Assembly (NCBI RefSeq): GCF_051216895.1
Contig: NZ_JBPKAO010000006.1
Location: 166,690 to 230,689 of the forward strand
Source of the DNA: Aquipuribacter sp051216895
Lineage (GTDB): Bacteria > Actinomycetota > Actinomycetes > Actinomycetales > JBBAYJ01
Length of the DNA: 64,000 nucleotides
Direction of reading: 5' to 3'
The number at the start of each line of letters is the position of its first letter. Position 1 is the first letter of the stretch. Positions 1-7,582 of this stretch are shown here, in pieces. A program made the translations under genes and the position numbers. The notes below the pieces were generated by a model. That model did no database searches. It saw only the letters and a program-made list of their open reading frames with translations, and had not been told where the DNA came from.

Positions 1-535
1 CGAACACCCCGTAGGACACCAGGTCCGCGTGCTCGACGTTGGGGGGCAGGCCCACCCCGACGCGACCGGCGACGTACTTCACCAGGGGGGAGTAGTGGAC
101 GATCAGGCGGTCCCGGACGGCCCGGTCACCGGTGTCCTTGTACTCCCGCCACATGGCCACGACCCGGGCCTCGGCCTCCTCGGCCGGGGTCGGGGCGGCC
201 TCCTCCACGTCGGACAGGTCCACGACGTGAGAGTCGGCTCCGCCGTTGACCCCGCCGGCGGATGCGGTCCCGCCGTTGGAGCTGCCGACCGCACCGGCCC
301 CGTCGGCCCCGTCGCCGACCGTGCCGTGAGCGCCTGCCCCGTCCGTGCCGTCCGTGCCGTCCGTGCCGTCCGTGCTGTCCGTGTCCGTGCTGTCCCCCGT
401 GTCCGTGCTCGCCTCGTCAGGGCTCGCCGTCTGCGTCGTCACACCCGCGTTCGCTGCCTCCGCGGTGCCCCCTGCGTCCCCGCCGCCGGCTGCATGGGCG
501 GAGCGCCCACCCGGCATGGCCGTCGTCCCCGCCAT
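1..535 (-). CDS. whiG: RNA polymerase sigma factor WhiG/FliA type, 3' part missing
   Basis: This is the N-terminal 178 codons of a group 3 (sigma-28/FliA/WhiG) sigma factor; the rest lies beyond the window edge. From about residue 125 it reads as sigma region 1.2/2: MWREYKDTGDRAVRDRLIVHY, then KYVAGRVGVGLPPNVEHADL and SYGVF. That is the family's usual N-terminus. The ATG at 535 follows GGGAGGGG. Before the sigma domain lies an unusual low-complexity stretch of about 110 residues rich in T, D, G and A, including four TDG repeats. FliA/WhiG proteins normally begin close to the conserved region, so this extension is odd. The gene follows xerC by 18 bp and ends the dprA-xerC operon. WhiG controls sporulation in Streptomyces and FliA controls flagella elsewhere; which applies here cannot be told. 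Confidence 0.88.
   Translation of the reverse strand, partial: MAGTTAMPGGRSAHAAGGGDAGGTAEAANAGVTTQTASPDEASTDTGDSTDTDSTDGTDGTDGTDGAGAHGTVGDGADGAGAVGSSNGGTASAGGVNGGADSHVVDLSDVEEAAPTPAEEAEARVVAMWREYKDTGDRAVRDRLIVHYSPLVKYVAGRVGVGLPPNVEHADLVSYGVF
341..376 (-). repeat. 9-bp tandem repeat in whiG N-terminus
   Basis: Four consecutive 9-bp units (gtccgtgcc or gtccgtgct) encode repeated Thr-Asp-Gly. They lie inside the non-conserved N-terminal extension of the sigma factor and keep the frame. Confidence 0.85.
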
Positions 536-553
536 CGGTGCCCCTCCCGGTCC

Positions 554-1495
554 TCATGCGCGCGGGTGCGCCTGGTGGTAGGCAGCGAGCAGGCGAGCCT
601 GCGACACGTGGGTGTAGATCTCGGTCGTCGTGAGCGTAGCGTGACCGAGCAGCTCCTGTACCAATCTCAGGTCGGCTCCCCCGTCGAGCACGTGGGTGGC
701 TGCGGTGTGGCGGAGCGCGTGGGGGTGCACGTCCGCCAGTCCGGCCGCCCTGGCCGCGCGGGCCACGGCATCCCTCGCCTGGCGCTGGTCGAGCCGCCCA
801 CCGCGACGGCCGAGGAACACCGCGGGGGGCGACGTGGCCGTGGCCAGGGCCGGGCGCCCTTCCTCCAGCCATCGGTCCAGCGCGCGAAGGGCCGGCACGC
901 CGAGCGGCACGACACGCTCCTTGTCCCCCTTCCCGGTCACCCGGACGGCCCGGCGTTCCCGGTCGACGGCGCCGAGGTCCAGGCCGACCGACTCCCCCAC
1001 CCGGGCTCCGGTGGCGTAGAGGAGCTCGACCAGGGCGTGGTCCCGCAGACCCACCGGCCCGCTGTCCGCCGCCGCGCGGGCGGACTCGCACAACCGCTGC
1101 GCCTCGGCCTGGTCCAGGACCCGGGGCAGGTGCCGCGGCCGCCGCGGCGACACGAGACGACCGGCGGGGTCGGTGACCAGGACGTCGTGGCGGACGGCCC
1201 ACGAGGTGAACGTCCTCGCCGCCGCCGCACGACGGGCGGTCGTCGCCCGTGACCAGCCGGACTGCTGACCGGCCCCCAACCACGACCTCACGTGCGCCGT
1301 CGTCAGTCCCGACACCTGGGCCTCGCCGAGGACCAGCGCGTGCAGCAGCAGCGCCGACACGTCGGCGCGGTAGGCGCGGACCGTGGCGGGTGAGCGGCCG
1401 CGCTCCCACCGCAGCCAGTCGACGAACCGTCCGAGCACGGCCAGGGAGGCGTCGGGCAGCACCGGGAAGGGCTCCGGTGCGCTCGGCTCGGCCAC
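554..1495 (-). CDS. xerC: Tyrosine recombinase XerC
   Basis: A site-specific tyrosine recombinase that, with XerD, resolves chromosome dimers at dif. It has 313 aa from the GTG at 1495. An N-terminal SAM-like core-binding domain spans about residues 15-110 and the catalytic domain about 125-305. The full catalytic set is visible: Arg165 (TGARVGES), Lys189 (GKGDKER), His259/Arg262 (HALRH), His285 (LGHATL) and nucleophile Tyr294 (TEIYTHV). The frame stays open upstream to 1654, but that part overlaps the dprA 3' end. The GTG at 1495, just past the dprA stop at 1500, gives the usual family length. The dprA-xerC neighbourhood matches other actinobacteria. Confidence 0.93.
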   Translation of the reverse strand: MAEPSAPEPFPVLPDASLAVLGRFVDWLRWERGRSPATVRAYRADVSALLLHALVLGEAQVSGLTTAHVRSWLGAGQQSGWSRATTARRAAAARTFTSWAVRHDVLVTDPAGRLVSPRRPRHLPRVLDQAEAQRLCESARAAADSGPVGLRDHALVELLYATGARVGESVGLDLGAVDRERRAVRVTGKGDKERVVPLGVPALRALDRWLEEGRPALATATSPPAVFLGRRGGRLDQRQARDAVARAARAAGLADVHPHALRHTAATHVLDGGADLRLVQELLGHATLTTTEIYTHVSQARLLAAYHQAHPRA

Positions 1496-1499
1496 GACC

Positions 1500-2813
1500 T
1501 CATGGGACCACGCCCGCAGCCGCGCCCCCCGTGTCGCCACGCCGCCAGCCCTGCTCGCTGCGGACGGCCGCCCCGGCCAGCTCGAGCACGGCGAGACCGC
1601 GGGCGACGGCGCGGTGCCCCAGCCCGACGGCGACGACCAGCTCCTCCACGTCACGGGGGCCGCGCGCCCTCAGGCCTCGCCACACCCGGGACGCCTCGGG
1701 GCCGAGCGACTCCACCAGTCGGGACGGGTCGACCCCCCGCACCCGGTTCCCGACCCCGTCGGGTCCGGCCCGCGGCGTGCCGGCAGCCCCGCGCGTCCCC
1801 GGCTCCCACAGCTCCCCCGCCTCCCCCGGCTCCCCCGGCTCCCCCGGCTCCTGACCAGGACCGAGCGGGGAACCGAACAGCCCCATCCGGCCCAGCAGCT
1901 CCACGACGTCATCGGCTCCGGTGACGCACGCCGCGCCGTCCCGCAGCAGCCGGTTGGTGCCCACGGACATCACCGACGTGACGGGGCCCGGGACCGCCGC
2001 CACGTGGCGGGACAGGTCGCCGGCCGTGCGCGCCGTGTTGAGCGCGCCCGAGCGGTGCGACGCCTCGACGACGACCACCCCCAGCCCCCAGGCGGCGATG
2101 AGCCGGTTGCGCAGCAGGAACCGGTAGGGCGCGGGACGGGTGCCCGGGGGCACCTCCGACACGACGGCACCGCCGCAGTCCACCGTCCGGCGCAGGAGCT
2201 GCTCGTGCCCGGCCGGGGAGGCCTTCTCCGCGCCCCCGGCCAGCACGGCCACCGTCGGGGCCCGGGCCTCGTCCCCCAGGGCGAGCGCGCCACGGTGGGC
2301 TGCGGCGTCGATGCCGTAGGCGGCGCCCGAGACGACGGTCCAGCCGCGCGTCACCAGTCCCGCGGCCAGGTCCTCCGCGACGTGCTGGCCGTAGGCGCTG
2401 CAGGCCCGCGACCCGACGACGGCCGCGACGGGCGGTGCGCCGGCGGCCGCCGGGAGGGTCCCCCGCACCCACAGGCAGACCGGTGCCCCGCCGTCCGCCC
2501 CGTCACGGACGGGGAGCTGCCGCAGGTCGCCCAGGCCCTCCGGCCAGCACCGGTCCTCGGGCACCACGAGCCCGACGCCCAGGCGCGCGGCCCGGGCGAC
2601 GAAGGCCGTCGTCGGCTCGTCCAGCCGGGCATGACGCGCCTGCCACACCTCCGGGCCCCGACCGGCCCGCAACCGGTCGAGCAGCCCGCGCCGTCGCTCG
2701 GGCTCGTCGTCGGCCGGCAGCGCGCGGTCCCCCGGCTCCGCCACCCGGGACAGGTGGGCGCGCACCAGCCGGTCGTCGTCGCAGCCGTCGCCCGGGTCCT
2801 GGGCCGGGTTCAC
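1500..2813 (-). CDS. dprA: DNA-processing protein DprA (Smf)
   Basis: DprA/Smf (437 aa) binds single-stranded DNA and loads RecA during transformation. It contains the Rossmann-like DNA_processg_A domain (about residues 90-300) with VVGSRACSAYG, SGAAYGIDAAAH and SHRSGALNTA, typical of the family. A C-terminal winged-helix (DprA_WH) region follows. The GTG start at 2813 overlaps the comM stop (GTGA), so translation is probably coupled. Between the two domains is a low-complexity linker with repeated GEP encoded by 9-bp repeats. comM and dprA suggest competence capacity, but both genes are widely kept in non-competent actinobacteria. Confidence 0.94.
   Translation of the reverse strand: MNPAQDPGDGCDDDRLVRAHLSRVAEPGDRALPADDEPERRRGLLDRLRAGRGPEVWQARHARLDEPTTAFVARAARLGVGLVVPEDRCWPEGLGDLRQLPVRDGADGGAPVCLWVRGTLPAAAGAPPVAAVVGSRACSAYGQHVAEDLAAGLVTRGWTVVSGAAYGIDAAAHRGALALGDEARAPTVAVLAGGAEKASPAGHEQLLRRTVDCGGAVVSEVPPGTRPAPYRFLLRNRLIAAWGLGVVVVEASHRSGALNTARTAGDLSRHVAAVPGPVTSVMSVGTNRLLRDGAACVTGADDVVELLGRMGLFGSPLGPGQEPGEPGEPGEAGELWEPGTRGAAGTPRAGPDGVGNRVRGVDPSRLVESLGPEASRVWRGLRARGPRDVEELVVAVGLGHRAVARGLAVLELAGAAVRSEQGWRRGDTGGAAAGVVP
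1812..1847 (-). repeat. 9-bp tandem repeat in dprA linker
   Basis: Four adjacent 9-bp units (ctcccccgc, then ctcccccgg three times) encode a Gly-Glu-Pro repeat between the Rossmann-like and winged-helix domains of DprA. Copy number would change in multiples of three residues. Confidence 0.85.
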
Positions 2814-4390
2814 GACGCGGCCGCCAGGGTCCGGAACGCCACGGCCTCGGCGATCTCGTCCGGGCCCGGGGAGCCACGGCCCGCCAGGTCGGCCAGCGTC
2901 CACGCGACCCGGAGCGCGCGGTCGAACCCGCGGGCGGTGAGCGTGCCCCGGTCCACCCCGTCCACCAGCGGCGCGAGCACCCGGGCCGCGGGGCGGTGCG
3001 GCCTGGAGCGCAGCAACGACCCGGGCACCTGGGCGTTGGTCGGCGCGGCGGCACCCCAGCGTCGCCCGGCGGCGCCCCGTGCCGCGACCACCCGCGCGGC
3101 CACCACCGCGGTGGGCTCCCCCAGCTCGGCCTGCGCCCAGCGCGCCGCGGTGACCGCCGGGACGTCGACCTGCAGGTCCACCCGGTCCAGCAACGGTCCC
3201 GACAGCCGGGCCAGGTAGCTGCGGCGGGCCATCGGCGTGCAGGAGCACGCGGCCCCCCGCGACCCCGCCGACGCCTTGCCGCAGGGGCACGGGTTGGCCG
3301 CGAGGACGAGCTGGAAGCGGGCCGGGAGCCTCGCGACCCCCCGGGAGCGGTGCACCTCGACCACGCCCTGCTCCAGCGGCTGGCGCAGGGCGTCCAGGAC
3401 ACCGCGTCTGAACTCCGGGCACTCGTCCAGGAACAGGACCCCCGCGTGGGCCCGGGACGCGGCTCCCGGACGCGGCAGCCCCGTGCCGCCCCCGACGACG
3501 GCGCTGACGCTGGCGGTGTGGTGGGGGCTCTCGAACGGCGGCCGTCGGATGAGCTGGGGCACCGCCAGCGTGCCGGCCAGGGAGTGGACGGCCGTGGCCG
3601 TCAGGGCGTCCTCGTCCCCCAGGTCCGGGAGCAGGCCCGGCAGGCGCGCGGCCAGCATGGTCTTGCCCGCCCCGGGTGGTCCGAGCATGAGCAGGTGGTG
3701 GGGGCCGGCGGCCACCACCTCGACCGCACGACGACCCATCGGCTGGCCCACGACGTCCGACAGGTCGCCCACCGCCGGTGGTGGCGCACCCCGGGGTACC
3801 GCCGCGGCCGTCGAGGCGCCGGTGTCACCGCCGCCGCCCGTCCCGCCCCCGGCACCGTCGCCTCCGGGGACGGGCCACGGCTCCCCCCGGTGCAGGGCCA
3901 CCGCCTCGGCGAGGCAGCGGACGCCGTGCACCCGCAGCCCCGGCACCAGACGCGCCTCCTCCGCGTTGGCCGCCGGGACCACGACCTGCCGCACACCGGC
4001 CCGTCGGAGCCCGAGGACAGCGGGCAGGACACCCGGCACGGCCCGGACCGCCCCGTCGAGACCGAGCTCACCGACGTGGCCGACCCCGGCCACCGAGCCC
4101 GGCACCTGCCCGACGGCCGCCAGCACGCTGATGGCCACGCCCAGGTCGAACGCGGTGCCGGACTTGGACAGCCCGGCCGGCGACAGGTTGACGGTGACCC
4201 GCGCCTGCGGGGGTGCCTGCCGACTGGCGACCAGGGCCGAGCGCACCCGGTCGCGGGCCTCGAGGACGCCGGCGTCCGGCAACCCCACGACCACCCAGCA
4301 CACCAGGCCGGGCGCCACGTGCGCCTCGACCTCCACAACGTGGCCGTCCAGACCCACCAGCGCCGCGCACAGCGTGCGACCCAGCCCCAT
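2810..4390 (-). CDS. comM: YifB/ComM family Mg-chelatase-like AAA ATPase
   Basis: A 526-aa AAA+ protein of the YifB/ComM family; ComM is a hexameric branch-migration helicase in transformation of other bacteria. An N-terminal ChlI-like domain (about 20-140, with VGLPDAGVLEARDRVRSAL) precedes the AAA domain with Walker A GPPGAGKTM and Walker B LFLDECPEF. A C-terminal Mg_chelatase_C domain carries NPCPCG and further cysteines (AACSC). A Gly/Ala-rich insert of about 20 residues precedes the AAA domain. The ATG at 4390 overlaps the yraN stop (ATGA) and the stop overlaps dprA, so yraN-comM-dprA are translationally coupled. Confidence 0.95.
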   Translation of the reverse strand: MGLGRTLCAALVGLDGHVVEVEAHVAPGLVCWVVVGLPDAGVLEARDRVRSALVASRQAPPQARVTVNLSPAGLSKSGTAFDLGVAISVLAAVGQVPGSVAGVGHVGELGLDGAVRAVPGVLPAVLGLRRAGVRQVVVPAANAEEARLVPGLRVHGVRCLAEAVALHRGEPWPVPGGDGAGGGTGGGGDTGASTAAAVPRGAPPPAVGDLSDVVGQPMGRRAVEVVAAGPHHLLMLGPPGAGKTMLAARLPGLLPDLGDEDALTATAVHSLAGTLAVPQLIRRPPFESPHHTASVSAVVGGGTGLPRPGAASRAHAGVLFLDECPEFRRGVLDALRQPLEQGVVEVHRSRGVARLPARFQLVLAANPCPCGKASAGSRGAACSCTPMARRSYLARLSGPLLDRVDLQVDVPAVTAARWAQAELGEPTAVVAARVVAARGAAGRRWGAAAPTNAQVPGSLLRSRPHRPAARVLAPLVDGVDRGTLTARGFDRALRVAWTLADLAGRGSPGPDEIAEAVAFRTLAAAS

Positions 4391-4785
4391 CAGCCGACAC
4401 CACGGACGTGCGTCACCTGGCACGGACCGGAGCGCTGGAGCTGCACGGCGACCACGTCGACGCGCGCCCCGCCCGCGTGGCGGACCCTGGCCCGGGGGTC
4501 CTGCGCGGCCCACCACACCCCGAACAACCGCCGCAGGCGGCGGAGCTTGACCGGCGTCACCGACTCCAGGGCCGTGCCGCAGGCCTCACCACGGCGGGTG
4601 CGCACCTCGACCACGACCAGGACGCCGTCGGGGTCGACGGCGACCAGGTCCAGCTCTCCCGGGCAGTCCCGGTCGGCGCTGCGCCAGTTGCGGTCCAGCA
4701 CCAGCCAACCCTCCTCGACCAGCCGGTCGTGGACCAGCTGCTCGCCGTACACACCCACGGCCGCCTTCGCCCCTGCTGTCGCCAT
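4390..4785 (-). CDS. yraN: UPF0102 (YraN) family endonuclease-like protein
   Basis: A 131-aa UPF0102 protein with the Vsr/Holliday-junction-resolvase-like fold signature: GEQLVHDRLVEEGWLVLDRNWR, GELDLVA and VVVEVRTRRG, i.e. the E-x(n)-D/E-x-K/R nuclease-like arrangement. Its role is not established. It sits upstream of comM and dprA as in most actinobacteria. The ATG at 4785 has no Shine-Dalgarno, but CACCGT lies 6 nt upstream, consistent with a leaderless start. A GTG at 4809 is the alternative. Confidence 0.92.
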   Translation of the reverse strand: MATAGAKAAVGVYGEQLVHDRLVEEGWLVLDRNWRSADRDCPGELDLVAVDPDGVLVVVEVRTRRGEACGTALESVTPVKLRRLRRLFGVWWAAQDPRARVRHAGGARVDVVAVQLQRSGPCQVTHVRGVG

Positions 4786-4791
4786 GACCCG

Positions 4792-4797
4792 ACGGTG
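4792..4797 (-). promoter_or_regulatory. Weak putative -10 for leaderless yraN
   Basis: CACCGT ends 6 nt before the yraN ATG at 4785 and there is no Shine-Dalgarno. This is the weakest member of the leaderless set in the window. Confidence 0.25.
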
Positions 4798-4932
4798 ACC
4801 CCGGGGCACGGGACCGCATCAGGACCGCGGGGCCGGCTGTGGACGAGAGGGGCCCCACCGCGCTGTGGACACAGCACCGAGGACCGGCGGCGAGGACCGG
4901 CAGGAAGACCCGCGGCGAGAGCCCGGTGCGGT

Positions 4933-4971
4933 GGCCGACCTCCGACCGGCCCCGGGCCCGGGAGGTCGGCC
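4933..4971 (-). terminator. Hairpin downstream of DUF2469 gene
   Basis: An 11-bp perfect stem, 4933-4943 with 4961-4971 (ggccgacctcc / ggaggtcggcc), with a 17-nt GC-rich loop. It is placed 28 bp after the DUF2469 stop and before yraN. There is no U-tract, as is common in high-GC terminators. Confidence 0.45.
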
Positions 4972-4998
4972 GCCGACGTCCGGGGTGGCGCCCGCCCT

Positions 4999-5322
4999 TC
5001 AGCCCTCGAAGCCGCCGGTCTTGGGCACCTGGAGGTCGGACTTGGCCATCTCCTCGACGTTGACGTCCTTGAACGTCACCACCCTCACGTCCTTGACGAA
5101 CCGGGCGGGCCGGTAGAGGTCCCACACCCAGGCGTCCGTGAGGTGGACCTCGAACCACACCTCCCCGCCCTCGCCCCGCGGGGTCACCTGCACGGCGTTG
5201 GCCAGGTAGAACCGGCGCTCGGTCTCGACCACGTAGCTGAACAGCCCCACCACGTCGCGGTACTCGCGGTACAGCTCCAGCTCGAGGTCGGCCTCGTACT
5301 TCTCCAGGTCCTCCGCGCTCAC
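4999..5322 (-). CDS. DUF2469 family protein
   Basis: A small (107 aa) conserved actinobacterial protein of unknown function. It matches DUF2469 by its nearly invariant core: SAEDLEKYEADLELELYREY, DVVGLFSYVVETERRFYLAN, DAWVWDLYRPARFVKDV and TFKDVNVEE. Its normal neighbours are rnhB on one side and yraN on the other; here rnhB has been displaced by an inserted aldehyde cassette. Two GTG codons are adjacent (5325 and 5322). I chose 5322 because it gives the family N-terminus and because CACGAT ends 6 nt upstream, consistent with a leaderless mRNA. Confidence 0.93.
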   Translation of the reverse strand: MSAEDLEKYEADLELELYREYRDVVGLFSYVVETERRFYLANAVQVTPRGEGGEVWFEVHLTDAWVWDLYRPARFVKDVRVVTFKDVNVEEMAKSDLQVPKTGGFEG

Positions 5323-5328
5323 CACCCC

Positions 5329-5334
5329 ATCGTG
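5329..5334 (-). promoter_or_regulatory. Putative -10 for leaderless DUF2469 gene
   Basis: CACGAT ends 6 nt before the GTG at 5322, and no Shine-Dalgarno is present. Confidence 0.35.
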
Positions 5335-5366
5335 GCACCGACCGGGCCGGACGCCTGCCGGCGCGC

Positions 5367-5795
5367 TCAGCCCATGCCCTCGACCCAGTGCTCCTCGAGC
5401 CAGTCGCTCTCGGAGTCGGTGAACAGCCGCGACCGGATGAGGAACCGGACCCCGCGCGGGGCCTCCAGGCTGAACCCGGCACCTCGCCCGGGCACGACGT
5501 CGATGGTCAGGTGGGTGTGCTTCCAGTAGGCGAACTGGGGCCGGGACATCCAGACCTCGACGGGCACCTCGAGACCGATGTCGAGGGCGCCGAGCCGGAC
5601 GTCGCCGTCACCGGTCAGGAACTCCCCCTGCACGAAGCACATCGGGGAGCTGCCGTCGCAGCAGCCGCCGGACTGGTGCACCATCAGCGGCCCGTTGTCC
5701 TCGGTCAGCTCCCGCAGCAGCCCGGCCGCGGCCTCGGTGAGGTCGACGCGACGGACCTCGACGGTGGGGGTATCGGTGCCGGTGGGACTGCTCAT
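5367..5795 (-). CDS. DUF779 domain protein
   Basis: A 142-aa DUF779 protein. Cysteine-rich conserved segments are visible: GPLMVHQSGGCCDGSSPMC, then a beta-rich region with WMSRPQFAYWKHTHLTIDV and GRGAGFSLEAPRGVRFLIRS. The function is unknown, but DUF779 genes repeatedly accompany acetaldehyde-type aldehyde dehydrogenases, as here. The ATG at 5795 has a near-ideal Shine-Dalgarno (AAGGAG), and TACCGT at 5821-5826 could be its own -10. A 13-bp hairpin separates it from the upstream ALDH, so its expression may be partly independent. Confidence 0.92.
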   Translation of the reverse strand: MSSPTGTDTPTVEVRRVDLTEAAAGLLRELTEDNGPLMVHQSGGCCDGSSPMCFVQGEFLTGDGDVRLGALDIGLEVPVEVWMSRPQFAYWKHTHLTIDVVPGRGAGFSLEAPRGVRFLIRSRLFTDSESDWLEEHWVEGMG

Positions 5796-5820
5796 GGGAC
5801 TCCTTCGTCGCCGGTGCTCC

Positions 5821-5826
5821 ACGGTA
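5821..5826 (-). promoter_or_regulatory. Putative -10 of DUF779 gene
   Basis: TACCGT lies 25 nt upstream of the DUF779 start, predicting a 5' UTR of about 19 nt that contains the AAGGAG ribosome-binding site. No clear -35 is visible. Confidence 0.3.
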
Positions 5827-5860
5827 CGGCCGCCCCCGCGGGCCCGCGAGGGACGGCGAG

Positions 5861-5899
5861 GCTCCCGGCGTCGACGGGGCGGCCGCCGACGCCGGGAGC
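5861..5899 (-). terminator. Hairpin between aldehyde dehydrogenase and DUF779 genes
   Basis: A perfect 13-bp stem (5861-5873 with 5887-5899, gctcccggcgtcg and its complement) with a 13-nt loop. It starts 24 bp after the dehydrogenase stop. It is likely a terminator or mRNA 3'-end stabiliser that lowers read-through into the DUF779 gene. Confidence 0.5.
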
Positions 5900-5923
5900 G
5901 TCGTCAGGGGTGGGACGTGCGGA

Positions 5924-7447
5924 TCAGAAGAAGCCCAGCTTGGTCGGCGAGTAGCTGACCAGCAGGTTCTTCGTCTGCTGGTAGTGGTCCAGCATCATCA
6001 GGTGGTTCTCGCGCCCGATGCCGGACTGCTTGTACCCGCCGAACGCCGCGTGGGCGGGGTAGTCGTGGTAGCAGTTCGTCCACACCCGGCCGGCCTTGAT
6101 GTCGCGCCCGGCCCGGTAGGCGGTGTTGATCTCGCGCGACCAGACGCCCGCTCCCAGGCCGTACAGGGTGTCGTTGGCGATCTCGATGGCGTGGTCGTAG
6201 TCGCGGAACGACGTGACCGACACGACCGGGCCGAAGATCTCCTCCTGGAACACCCGCATGCTGTTGTTGCCGTCGAAGATCGTGGGCGTCATGTAGTAGC
6301 CGTCCGTCAGGTCGCCACCCAGGTCGGCCCGCTCCCCGCCGGTCACGATGCGGGCGCCCTCGGCCTTCCCGATCTCGATGTAGCTGAGGATCTTCTCCAG
6401 CTGGTCGTTGCTGGCCTGCGCGCCCATCATCGTGTCGGTGTCCAGGGGGTTGCCCTGCACGATGTGCTTGACCCGCTCCGTCGCGTCGGCGATGAACTTG
6501 TCGAAGATCGACGCCTGGATCAGGCCGCGGCTGGGGCAGGTGCAGATCTCGCCCTGGTTGAGGGCGAACATCGTGAAGCCCTCGAGGCACTTGTCGTAGA
6601 AGTCGTCGTCGGCGCGGGCGACGTCCTCGAAGAAGACGTTGGGGCTCTTGCCCCCCAGCTCCAGGGTGACCGGGATCAGGTTCTGGCTGGCGTACTGCAT
6701 GATCAGCCGGCCTGTGGTGGTCTCACCGGTGAAGGCGACCTTGGCCACGCGGCTGCTGCTGGCCAGGGGCTTGCCGGCCTCCACGCCGAAGCCGTTGACG
6801 ACGTTCAGCACGCCGGCCGGCAGCAGGTCGCCGATGAGGTTCATCAGCAGCATGATCGAGGCGGGGGTCTGCTCGGCCGGCTTGAGCACCACGGCGTTGC
6901 CGGCCGCGAGCGCGGGGGCGAGCTTCCAGGTGGCCATGAGGATCGGGAAGTTCCACGGGATGATCTGGGCGACCACGCCCAGCGGCTCCTTGAAGTGGTA
7001 GGCGACCGTGTCGTCGTTGATCTGCGACAGCGCGCCCTCCTGCCCGCGCAGCACACCGGCGAAGTAGCGGAAGTGGTCGACGACCAGCGGCATGTCGGCG
7101 GCGAGCGTCTCGCGCACGGCCTTGCCGTTGTCCCAGGTCTCGGCGACGGCGAGCATCTCGAGGTTGTCCTCGATGCGCTGGGCGATCTTGTTGAGGACGA
7201 TGGACCGCTCGGCGGGCGAGGTGCGGCCCCAGGCGGGGGCGGCCTTGTGGGCGGCGTCGAGCGCCAGCTCGACGTCCTCGGCGGTGCTCTGGGCGATCTC
7301 GGTGAAGGTCCTGCCGTTCACCGGGCTCGGGTTCTCGAAGTAGCGGCCCTTGACGGGGGCGACCCACTCACCACCGATGAAGTTGTCGTACCTGCTGTCG
7401 TAGCTGACGACGCTGCCCTCGGTACCGGGCGCGGAGTAGACGGTCAT
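5924..7447 (-). CDS. NAD-dependent aldehyde (acetaldehyde-type) dehydrogenase
   Basis: A 507-aa ALDH superfamily enzyme of the ExaC/AldB group that oxidises acetaldehyde and related aldehydes to acids. Visible features are YDNFIGGEWVAPVKGRYFEN at the N-terminus, the cofactor loop IIPWNFPILMATWKLAPALA, the NAD-binding stretch VAFTGETTTGRLIM, the general base Glu in LELGGKSPNVFFED, and the catalytic Cys in NQGEICTCPSR. The CTCPSR context is typical of the ExaC group. The ATG at 7447 has GAAGGAGA upstream. It is co-oriented with the DUF779 gene and a GAF regulator, the usual module. The acetate product would feed the glyoxylate genes 15 kb away. Confidence 0.95.
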   Translation of the reverse strand: MTVYSAPGTEGSVVSYDSRYDNFIGGEWVAPVKGRYFENPSPVNGRTFTEIAQSTAEDVELALDAAHKAAPAWGRTSPAERSIVLNKIAQRIEDNLEMLAVAETWDNGKAVRETLAADMPLVVDHFRYFAGVLRGQEGALSQINDDTVAYHFKEPLGVVAQIIPWNFPILMATWKLAPALAAGNAVVLKPAEQTPASIMLLMNLIGDLLPAGVLNVVNGFGVEAGKPLASSSRVAKVAFTGETTTGRLIMQYASQNLIPVTLELGGKSPNVFFEDVARADDDFYDKCLEGFTMFALNQGEICTCPSRGLIQASIFDKFIADATERVKHIVQGNPLDTDTMMGAQASNDQLEKILSYIEIGKAEGARIVTGGERADLGGDLTDGYYMTPTIFDGNNSMRVFQEEIFGPVVSVTSFRDYDHAIEIANDTLYGLGAGVWSREINTAYRAGRDIKAGRVWTNCYHDYPAHAAFGGYKQSGIGRENHLMMLDHYQQTKNLLVSYSPTKLGFF

Positions 7448-7467
7448 GCGAGGTCTCCTTCTCGTGC

Positions 7468-7487
7468 GGACGGCACCCTTGCCGTCC
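7468..7487 (-). promoter_or_regulatory. 5'-UTR hairpin of aldehyde dehydrogenase mRNA
   Basis: An 8-bp perfect stem (ggacggca / tgccgtcc) with a 4-nt loop lies between the putative -10 (7494-7499) and the Shine-Dalgarno. It leaves the Shine-Dalgarno free, so a stabilising role is more likely than occlusion. Confidence 0.35.
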
Positions 7488-7493
7488 GTCCGC

Positions 7494-7527
7494 ACCGTAG
7501 GCACCCCACGTTGCACGGGCGTTGCAC
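7494..7527 (-). promoter_or_regulatory. ALDH promoter with direct-repeat activator site
   Basis: TACGGT (7494-7499) is a good -10. The -35 region is covered by two identical 8-mers, cgttgcac at 7509-7516 and 7520-7527. Their 11-bp period (one helical turn) suits an activator bound next to RNA polymerase; the adjacent GAF-domain regulator is the obvious candidate. Confidence 0.45.
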
Positions 7528-7582
7528 CGGCGTCCGCCCGGCCCGTGCACCGACCGGGCGCCCCCCGCCCGCGGACGGGCGG

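Noticed and set aside
29..1252. Long plus-strand open frame opposite whiG/xerC
   Set aside because: An antisense shadow of GC-rich coding sequence; no family resemblance or ribosome-binding site, and the minus-strand genes carry full catalytic motifs.
1496..1654. Longer xerC start at 1654
   Set aside because: It would overlap dprA by about 155 bp, and the added residues are the out-of-frame translation of the DprA winged-helix region.
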